From contig WFTN01000196.1 of NCBI GenBank assembly GCA_015485455.1, positions 1-11,693 of the forward strand: a stretch of DNA of 11,693 nt, given 5' to 3'. The position numbers and the translations under genes were made by a program. The notes beneath the pieces are model-generated. The model made no database searches. It saw nothing but the letters and a program-made list of their open reading frames with translations, and was not told where the DNA came from. This document shows positions 1 through 5,733 of the stretch, in pieces (position 1 is the first letter of the stretch; each line of letters opens with the position of its first letter). The DNA comes from Planctomycetota bacterium. Its GTDB lineage: Bacteria > Planctomycetota > GCA-002687715 > DRQF01.

Positions 1-881
1 GAAATCTCTTTTTCAAAAGCGACCATGGATTGAATCCGCTGATTGAGGTCTCTTGCGGTAGCCTTGGCAATGAAACGACTCACGTCTTGGGGAACGTCTG
101 CCCGCAATTTGCGGATATCGGGAAATTCTTCGTTGCAGACTTTGTTCATCACTTGGACGAGTGATCCAGAATCAATGGCGTCTCGACCGGCAAGAAGAAA
201 GTAGAGTGTCGCCGCCAAAGAATAGACATCACCCTGGGGGCCAACACTATGGGCATCGGCATATTGTTCCGGGGGCATGTATTTGGGGGTTCCCATGATC
301 ATGCCGGTTCGTGTTTGGCAGCTGTCCGTGTCATCTCCAGATCGAGCCAACCCTAAGTCGGCGACTTTGACTTCACCTGCATTCGAGATCATGATGTTGT
401 CTGGTTTGATGTCTCGGTGGACGATGCCTCCAGCGTGGGCAATGGCCAAGCCACGGGCAGCGCATGCTACTAGGACAAGGGCTTCGTTGAGGGGGAGGCG
501 GCCGTTTCGTTCGACTCTCTCTCGGGCAGACTCGCCAGACACAAACTCCATGATCAAGTAGTGTAAATCGCGGCAATGATTGACGTCGAACACGCGAATG
601 AGATGAGGGCTGTTGATGCTTGCGGCTATTTTGGCTTCACGTTTGAAACGAGCGATGAAGTCATTGTTTTGGTTGGCTAACTCTTGGCGCAAACACTTGA
701 TGGCGACTGGGATTTCCAATGACAAGTGAGTGCCACGATAGACTGATCCCATCCCGCCTTCACCGATCTTCTCTTCCACGATAACAGGATCCAGGACTCT
801 GTATCCTTCGATTACCGGGAGGCCCAACAAGATGGGGTCTCTTAGCAGTTCTGGGTGATAGACTTCATCGTTGGCGTTCAT
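1..881 (-). CDS. Serine/threonine protein kinase, Hanks type (C-terminus beyond window)
   Basis: The reverse strand is open from an ATG at 881 to base 1 without a stop, giving 293 residues of a eukaryotic-like Ser/Thr kinase that phosphorylates protein substrates with ATP. The catalytic domain is nearly complete: glycine-rich loop IGEGGMGSVYRG (residues 39-50), ATP-binding lysine in VAIK (K62), helix-C glutamate (about E82), catalytic loop HRDIKPDN (155-162), metal-binding DLG (175-177, in place of DFG), the PPE form of the APE motif (203-205) and the QGDVYSL segment (216-222). The HRDIKP form indicates Ser/Thr specificity. An in-frame stop lies at 902-900 and no other Met follows it, so the ATG start is well supported, although no clear Shine-Dalgarno sequence precedes it. 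Anything after the kinase domain (membrane segment, sensor repeats) lies outside. It is transcribed away from its neighbour, so its substrates cannot be guessed. The DLG variant is, from general knowledge, common in planctomycete kinases and does not imply inactivity. Confidence 0.96.
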   Translation of the reverse strand, partial: MNANDEVYHPELLRDPILLGLPVIEGYRVLDPVIVEEKIGEGGMGSVYRGTHLSLEIPVAIKCLRQELANQNNDFIARFKREAKIAASINSPHLIRVFDVNHCRDLHYLIMEFVSGESARERVERNGRLPLNEALVLVACAARGLAIAHAGGIVHRDIKPDNIMISNAGEVKVADLGLARSGDDTDSCQTRTGMIMGTPKYMPPEQYADAHSVGPQGDVYSLAATLYFLLAGRDAIDSGSLVQVMNKVCNEEFPDIRKLRADVPQDVSRFIAKATARDLNQRIQSMVAFEKEI

Positions 882-1191
882 ATTCTGGTCAAGGCGCTTT
901 TACGGGAGAAAATAAGGTCTTGTCCACCTGGGTAATTATCACTTGAGATTCGGATGGTGGCCCCTGCAACCCAGTGGCACAGAGTCGTATGAATATTTCG
1001 GCTCGATTCGATTTTTAGAAAAGGCGAAATTCCCACATCGTGAATCTCATCTTGACATGATCGAGAGAGTCGGCGAGATGGAGAGTGAGGATTGGCGATA
1101 GAGGAGAGGTGACTTACAGTTTTGAAGGTGTTTCCTCAGCGTGGAATGAGTGAGTTTTCGCGATGATTCCCATTCGATGTCTCTGTCGAGA

Positions 1192-1221
1192 TTGTGAGCG
1201 CAGTTCGAATCCGGTTATGAT
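1192..1221 (+). promoter_or_regulatory. Possible sigma70-like promoter for the DUF3431 gene
   Basis: TTGTGA (1192-1197) and TATGAT (1216-1221) are separated by 18 bases. Each matches the sigma70 consensus at four or five of six positions. Initiation near 1228 would leave a leader of about 65 bases. The promoter consensus of this organism is unknown and such pairs occur by chance, so this is a weak proposal. Confidence 0.2.
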
Positions 1222-1232
1222 GAGGGGAGGAG

Positions 1233-1253
1233 ACGTCCTTTTTGCTTGGACGT
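1233..1253 (+). promoter_or_regulatory. Inverted repeat in the leader of the DUF3431 gene
   Basis: ACGTCC (1233-1238) pairs with GGACGT (1248-1253) across a nine-base T-rich loop, and a G-U pair could extend the stem by one. It follows a purine-rich, ribosome-binding-site-like run and lies 40 bases before the proposed ATG. It could be an RNA hairpin or a protein-binding dyad. No function can be read from the sequence. Confidence 0.25.
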
Positions 1254-1293
1254 TATGCCATGAGACCAATTTGCTTTTGATTCGGATGTGGAT

Positions 1294-1992
1294 ATGGAAC
1301 AACTCGAGCTTGTGGTCGCCCGATATCGGGAAGACTTGAAGTGGTTGCGACGAGTTCCGCCCCAATATTCCCAGACAGTCTATGACAAAGGCGGAGATTG
1401 GCGTGGCGGTATACCCTTGGCGAATGTCGGTTATGAAGCCAATACTTATCTTCATCACATCATCACCCGCTATGATTCTTTGGCGACGAAGACGGTGTTC
1501 GTCCAAGGTCGTCCGTTTGATCACGTGCCGGATCTTCATCGGAGACTCAAGAGGTTAGCGCTTGGGGAGGAAGATGGGGGGGTGTTTCGCTGGCTTGGGT
1601 TTGTCGTGGATTTCGACGACGCCTTGGGAAAGCGGCTATTTCGTTCCTGGAGCAAGAATGAGGACGGGAGGCTCTTGGACCTGCAAGGCTTTTGCCAAGC
1701 ATTGTGGGCTGAGGAAGCAGCTGAACGATTTGTCTTCTATCCTGGGGCTCAGTTCATTGTTTCGGCAGACCAGATTCGTAGACAGCCGCGCCAATTCTAT
1801 GAGCGTGCCCTTGAGCTGACCCATTCATTCCCCGATGCTGGTCATTGTTTCGAACGTTGCTGGGACCGTGTGTTCGGAGTCAATGGGCTTCCAGAATCAC
1901 TTCGTGGGAAGGAACTCCCGATTTATCTTCGCCCCATCCGTCGACTGGGAATCACTTGGGATTCGATTCCTGAGGACCAGCGGGGCTGGTAA
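1294..1992 (+). CDS. DUF3431 family protein of unknown function
   Basis: This is a 232-residue soluble protein that I recognise as DUF3431. Visible family hallmarks are VVARYREDLKWL (residues 7-18), YDKGG (30-34), NVGYEANTYLHHI (44-56), VFVQGRPFDH (68-77), YPGAQFIVS (149-157) and FERCWDRVFG near 186-195. Members occur in bacteria and fungi and have no assigned reaction that I can state with confidence. The opening beta-strand plus YxEDLxWL pattern and the VFxQGxPFDH block recall glycosyltransferase-A-like nucleotide-sugar folds, but that is inference. There is no signal peptide or membrane segment. An in-frame stop at 1261-1263 limits the start to GTG 1288 or ATG 1294. I chose the ATG because the conserved core begins right after it and neither has a good ribosome-binding site. 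The next gene lies 234 bases downstream in the same direction. Confidence 0.88.
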   Translation: MEQLELVVARYREDLKWLRRVPPQYSQTVYDKGGDWRGGIPLANVGYEANTYLHHIITRYDSLATKTVFVQGRPFDHVPDLHRRLKRLALGEEDGGVFRWLGFVVDFDDALGKRLFRSWSKNEDGRLLDLQGFCQALWAEEAAERFVFYPGAQFIVSADQIRRQPRQFYERALELTHSFPDAGHCFERCWDRVFGVNGLPESLRGKELPIYLRPIRRLGITWDSIPEDQRGW

Positions 1993-2075
1993 ACGACAGG
2001 TATCTGAGTCTGTAGGGCCTATCCGTCTTAAATGGCGAATCGGTTTGGTCTTCTTGGGCTGAGAAGCAGAGCAAA

Positions 2076-2144
2076 ATGAAATGTTTGCTGGGGATCGGCG
2101 CGGCTTTGCTAACTTTGGCCTGGAAAACCAGTCTCACAGTTTAG
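2076..2144 (+). other. Small hydrophobic ORF of 22 codons (possible leader or gene remnant)
   Basis: ATG at 2076 opens a 22-residue reading frame that begins MKCLLGIGAALLTLAW and ends TSLTV before TAG at 2142-2144. The charged start, hydrophobic core and early Cys resemble a signal or lipoprotein leader that stops too early to export anything. No strong Shine-Dalgarno sequence precedes it. It lies in the spacer 83 bases before the ATG of the G8-domain gene, which has its own signal sequence in another frame. It could be a decayed gene start, a small membrane peptide or chance. Confidence 0.2.
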
Positions 2145-2212
2145 CAGAGGAACGGTTGGCGCGTTCCTTGGTTGGTGCCATGACATGAATCTGCCCTGTG
2201 AGTCTTGTCCGA

Positions 2213-2220
2213 GGGAGGTG
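2213..2220 (+). promoter_or_regulatory. Shine-Dalgarno site deciding the start of the G8-domain gene
   Basis: GGGAGGTG is a near-perfect ribosome-binding site six bases before the ATG at 2227. The same frame also contains an ATG at 2185 with no comparable site before it. Starting there would add 14 polar residues ahead of the arginine-rich signal-sequence n-region. The site therefore supports 2227 as the true start. Confidence 0.8.
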
Positions 2221-2226
2221 AAATTG

Positions 2227-5200
2227 ATGAATAAGCATCTTAGGCGAAGAATTTTTTCTGGTGGGCAACTTGAAAGTTCGCTCTTGTTCGGAGCGCGGTG
2301 CGGTCTTTTCTACGGTGCGCTTTTCGTGTTCTTGACGGGGCACTTAAGGGGCCAGGTGATGGATTCTCCCATCCTTGAGGCGGCGAAAGCCCGAGCACCC
2401 CACAAGAGACAGAAGTTTCCCGATGCACTGAGTTCCGGGTTCGAAGACGCGACGATCACAATGGCGGCTGGGGGCTTTTCGCGCCTGGGGGTTCCCTTGC
2501 CTCCATTCAATGAGTGGAATGGCTGGCGTATGACGGGATCCTGCGGGATAGCTGTCAACGGGTCTCCATTCACCTCTTTGAACCCAAGATCTCCTGAAGG
2601 GACTCACGTCGGGTTCATTCAGGGGACGTCCACCATGGAAGCCGACTACCTTTTTTCGCCGGGGTCATTTCGTATCCATGTCCGCGGTGCCCAACGTATG
2701 AGGCATTCTGGGCTCGACCATCAAGTGGTGCAAGTTCGTGTGGGTGCCAAGATCATCGATATTTTGGATTTCCGCAGCGAGAGATTCACTGACTATGTCA
2801 CTCCAGTATTCTCGATGGATGTACCTCAAGACTTCATTGTCTATTTTCAAGGCATGAACCCAGATGGCGGTGACAACACGGCGTTTCTGGATGACATTCG
2901 CATCGAGAGAATTCGCGAGTGGAATGATCCGAAGACCTGGGAGAATAACATTGTTCCCCGGCCAACGGATTTTGTGATTATTCCTCATCGTTTCGTTGTC
3001 GCCCTCAAAGGACTGGGAAACGAGTGCCGAGGTGTTCAGGTCTACGGAGAACTCCATGCTACAGATCGCGATGTTGAGCTCAGCGCTGGGTGGGTTCTGG
3101 TCACAGGGGAATCTGGTCGTCTTCAAGTTGGCCGACCAAAAATGCCCCATCGCAATCAATTTACCCTCATTTTGACGGCGTCAATTCAAGATGAGAATTT
3201 CTTCGGCGTTGGCAACAAGTTCTTGGTGGCAAAGTGTGGGGGAAAGATTCATTTACATGGGGAGCAACGAGTTTCATGGACGAAGCTCAATCAGACGGTT
3301 ATTCCTGGAGATACCCAAATCACTTTGGCTTCCCCGGTAGATTGGCAGGTTGGCGATGAATTTGTTGTCGCCGGATCAAATCATCAACGATCTGTCGATA
3401 CTGGAACACCCAATTACATAGATCATGCGGAAGTTCTGCGCGTGAGCAGTTTGAGTACCAATCGGTTGACTGTTTTCCTTGATGTGGCGGCTCGGGGTCC
3501 TGTGGTGAATCGTCATTACGGTGGTGCACCGCAAACATATACCAGTCCTCCTGTGGCGAATTTTCCTCAAGGGCAAACTTGGAGCCTCGATCAGAGAGCT
3601 GAAGTCGGGCTCTTGACCCACAATATTAAGGTTATGGGGGACCTGAAGTCCGAACGATCTCATTTTGGTGGCCACATCATGGTGCGTCACAGCCCGCCCG
3701 GTTCTCAGTACAACCCCCAAGCTTTCTTGTCCAACGTTGAACTCTTTCGCATGGGACAGGAGCAGGTTCTTGGACGCTACCCCATGCATTGGCACGTCAT
3801 GGCAGATCAGGCGAAGGGACAATACATAAGGGATTCGAGTGTCCATCATACCTACAATCGGGCCATCACGATTCACGGTACAGATTCACTTCGTGTCGAA
3901 CGCAATGTCGTCTATCACAATGTGGGGCATGCTATCTTCATGGAGGATGGGGCAGAAGAAAACAATCGTGTCATTGGAAATCTTGCTATTTCGACGGTCA
4001 AGCCGCCCCCCGGAAAAGAGATGTTGCCCAGTGACAATGAGCTCGAACAACTTCAAAACCGAACGCCGGCAAGCTATTGGATCACCAACCCAAATAACAT
4101 TATTCGGGACAACGTCGCCGCTGGGACAGAAGGGACAGGGTTTTGGTTTATTTTTCCTGAAGCAGTCTTGGGATTCTCAGCCGACAACCCGATCTTGGCG
4201 AGCCGGAAACCAATTGAGAATGACCTGGGGGTCTTTTCCGGGAATTTAGCCCATAGTTGTGGATCAGCTTTCGACATCAATGACACTATCAATCCATCCA
4301 ATGATCGTATCATTATCAATCGAGGGTGGCGGCCTCGTAGCGGTTCTGCGGTGCTGAGTAACTTTGTTGCTTATGCTTGTGACATGGGATTGTATGCTGG
4401 TGCCAGCGACGAAGATATTTCTTTCTCGCGATTCGTCCTCGCTGACAACAACGAGAACATTCGTATTGCCGCCTATCACACGGTACTCAACTCCATAGCA
4501 ATCGCGGGTACGGGAAATGTCGGACCCCTGGCTGGTGGGCAACGTGGTTATACGGTCTACGATGGACCAGCTCGAATCCAAGATTGCCACTTCGTTGACT
4601 TTGATCAGCCATCTCGTTGGTTGATTCAGTCTGCCGGCGCGGCTGTTTTGCACCCGAATCATCGATTCATTGGAATCACTAATAACCATGGCTCTTTGCC
4701 CAAAATGAATTTTCCGGACTTTGCTGCTCATGTAGATCCTCTAACAGGTTTGCCATTTGGCAGTTTTCCTGCCTACTGTGATGAACCTCGTCACTTGGCC
4801 GCGCCCAATTTTTGGGGTGTTGCTCTTCGCGATTTGGATGGATCCATTTGGGGAGTTCCAGGAAGCACCTTGATTGGCAATCACCCTCTCATGGTTGATC
4901 CCAGTGCCGATATCACACCTGCCGGCGTTCCCTCCACGAGCAACGCCCTTTTGACCACTCATCGTTATGGCCATCTTCGCGTCTCCCATGACGGTTTGGA
5001 TGTGGGTAACCTGCCCACAGTTTGGTTTCGGAGGAGTGCTGAGGGTACGGACCCTGGTTCAGGCATCGCTTACTTGAACTGTTTTCAGACTCCTCGGGAG
5101 AAACAATTTCCAGTGATTGTCGATGCCAACTCCTTCTATGTGCTTTCGTGGGTTTCTCCCACGGGGTTCAATGGCGTGGAGATCACCTTTGATGATGTGG

Positions 5201-5397
5201 AGTTGGGAGACGCGATGCGCTTGAAGATGACCGGCTTGGCCAATCTGGGAACCCTGACTATTTCCAATGCCGTCCAAGAAACATCGTTGATCAACCTGTG
5301 GGCAGCAACCACAACCAGCTACATGATCATTGGTTCGGACTTGTTTGTGAAGTTTGCCAACGTCAGCGGCAAGAAGATTGTTCATGTGACTTGGTAG
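2227..5397 (+). CDS. Secreted G8-domain / CEMIP-like parallel beta-helix protein
   Basis: This 1056-residue exported protein is related to animal CEMIP/TMEM2 (hyaluronan binding and depolymerisation) and fibrocystin. An arginine-rich N-terminus and hydrophobic core (about residues 25-38) form a signal sequence, with cleavage probably near 42. Residues about 60-225 resemble a galactose-binding-like jelly roll that ends with DNTAFLDDIRI. A G8 domain starts at W232 (WNDPKTW, then VPRPTDFVIIP). The beta-helix core carries the family block GRYPMHWH (516-523, H521 and H523), HHTYNRAITIHGT (540-552) and a GHAIFMEDGAEENN segment (from 567). A later DLDGSIWGVPGS block (869-880) also matches the CEMIP pattern DGSxxGxPGS. 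About 130 C-terminal residues are unassigned. No membrane anchor or sorting motif is evident, so it is probably periplasmic or released. A role in binding or cleaving a glycan is inferred from family; the substrate is unknown. Confidence 0.9.
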   Translation: MNKHLRRRIFSGGQLESSLLFGARCGLFYGALFVFLTGHLRGQVMDSPILEAAKARAPHKRQKFPDALSSGFEDATITMAAGGFSRLGVPLPPFNEWNGWRMTGSCGIAVNGSPFTSLNPRSPEGTHVGFIQGTSTMEADYLFSPGSFRIHVRGAQRMRHSGLDHQVVQVRVGAKIIDILDFRSERFTDYVTPVFSMDVPQDFIVYFQGMNPDGGDNTAFLDDIRIERIREWNDPKTWENNIVPRPTDFVIIPHRFVVALKGLGNECRGVQVYGELHATDRDVELSAGWVLVTGESGRLQVGRPKMPHRNQFTLILTASIQDENFFGVGNKFLVAKCGGKIHLHGEQRVSWTKLNQTVIPGDTQITLASPVDWQVGDEFVVAGSNHQRSVDTGTPNYIDHAEVLRVSSLSTNRLTVFLDVAARGPVVNRHYGGAPQTYTSPPVANFPQGQTWSLDQRAEVGLLTHNIKVMGDLKSERSHFGGHIMVRHSPPGSQYNPQAFLSNVELFRMGQEQVLGRYPMHWHVMADQAKGQYIRDSSVHHTYNRAITIHGTDSLRVERNVVYHNVGHAIFMEDGAEENNRVIGNLAISTVKPPPGKEMLPSDNELEQLQNRTPASYWITNPNNIIRDNVAAGTEGTGFWFIFPEAVLGFSADNPILASRKPIENDLGVFSGNLAHSCGSAFDINDTINPSNDRIIINRGWRPRSGSAVLSNFVAYACDMGLYAGASDEDISFSRFVLADNNENIRIAAYHTVLNSIAIAGTGNVGPLAGGQRGYTVYDGPARIQDCHFVDFDQPSRWLIQSAGAAVLHPNHRFIGITNNHGSLPKMNFPDFAAHVDPLTGLPFGSFPAYCDEPRHLAAPNFWGVALRDLDGSIWGVPGSTLIGNHPLMVDPSADITPAGVPSTSNALLTTHRYGHLRVSHDGLDVGNLPTVWFRRSAEGTDPGSGIAYLNCFQTPREKQFPVIVDANSFYVLSWVSPTGFNGVEITFDDVELGDAMRLKMTGLANLGTLTISNAVQETSLINLWAATTTSYMIIGSDLFVKFANVSGKKIVHVTW

Positions 5398-5406
5398 CTT
5401 CATTCG

Positions 5407-5419
5407 GCCGCCGTGCGGC
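5407..5419 (+). terminator. Weak GC hairpin after the G8-domain gene
   Basis: GCCGC and GCGGC pair across a three-base loop, nine bases past the TAG stop. The stem is short and is followed by AATTGTG rather than a T-run, so intrinsic termination is doubtful. Position is the main argument. Confidence 0.25.
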
Positions 5420-5600
5420 AATTGTGCCTCAAGCTAGCAAGATACGCCTTCGCTCGTAACTTTCCACTCTTGGCTCGCACATTGGCTGAAATTTTCTTTG
5501 CTCAATTGGGCTGGAGCCTATAGGATTCCGTTTGGCTGCCGTGTGGATGTCTTGGAATTTACCGTTTCGCTCATGAGTTGCACATTTTATGTGCGTTGGC

Positions 5601-5612
5601 GATAGCGCTATC
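5601..5612. promoter_or_regulatory. Perfect 12-base palindrome, possible operator
   Basis: GATAGCGCTATC is its own reverse complement and lies about 120 bases before the dehydrogenase-like gene. Its length and symmetry suit a dimeric regulator, but only one copy was noticed and no regulator gene is adjacent. Confidence 0.3.
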
Positions 5613-5631
5613 CGCAGTCTCATGAACTGAT

Positions 5632-5662
5632 CCAGAGCGTGTCCCTGGGGACGGGCTCTTGG
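5632..5662 (+). promoter_or_regulatory. Interrupted inverted repeat / hairpin upstream of the dehydrogenase-like gene
   Basis: AGAGC (5634-5638), a two-base mismatch, GTCCC (5641-5645), a two-base centre, GGGAC (5648-5652), two mismatched bases and GCTCT (5655-5659) form a symmetric structure. CC and GG can extend it across a bulge. The two-base centre is too tight for an RNA loop unless a pair opens, so a DNA dyad for a protein dimer is as likely as a transcript hairpin. It lies about 70 bases before the ATG at 5734. Confidence 0.3.
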
Positions 5663-5733
5663 TCGAAGGTGAGCTGAATGACCTATTGCAGGCTGAAGTC
5701 TGCCCAGGCAAATTTTCATGAAGAGAGGTTTCC

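Larger units (their letters stand above)
882..1293. other. Divergent intergenic region between kinase and DUF3431 genes
   Basis: This 412-base stretch carries no convincing gene. It must hold the promoters of both flanking divergent genes. On the plus strand a loose sigma70-like pair can be proposed (TTGTGA at 1192-1197 and TATGAT at 1216-1221, 18-base spacing). A purine-rich AGGGGAGGAG-like run near 1222-1232 and a small inverted repeat at 1233-1253 lie downstream of it. On the kinase side no convincing -35/-10 pair was found. A TTGACA hexamer at 1052-1057 has no matching -10 at the usual distance. Confidence 0.6.
5398..5733. other. Intergenic region with dyad-symmetry elements
   Basis: This 336-base spacer holds no convincing gene on either strand. 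The long reverse frame over it is low-complexity, runs into the next gene and has no family resemblance. It contains a small GC hairpin just after the G8 gene stop (5407-5419), a perfect 12-base palindrome (5601-5612) and a larger interrupted inverted repeat (5632-5662). A promoter for the downstream dehydrogenase-like gene is expected here, but no clear -35/-10 pair was identified. Confidence 0.6.

Noticed and set aside
1052..1080. TTGACA at 1052-1057 as a -35 element
   Set aside because: No TATAAT-like hexamer occurs 16-19 bases downstream, so it is not a supported promoter.
1114..1539. Reverse-strand frame of 141 codons over the kinase/DUF3431 spacer
   Set aside because: More than half overlaps the DUF3431 coding region antisense, and no family resemblance is visible.
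2185..2226. Upstream ATG at 2185 as start of the G8-domain gene
   Set aside because: It has no ribosome-binding site and would put 14 polar residues before the signal sequence. GGGAGGTG immediately before 2227 marks the real start.
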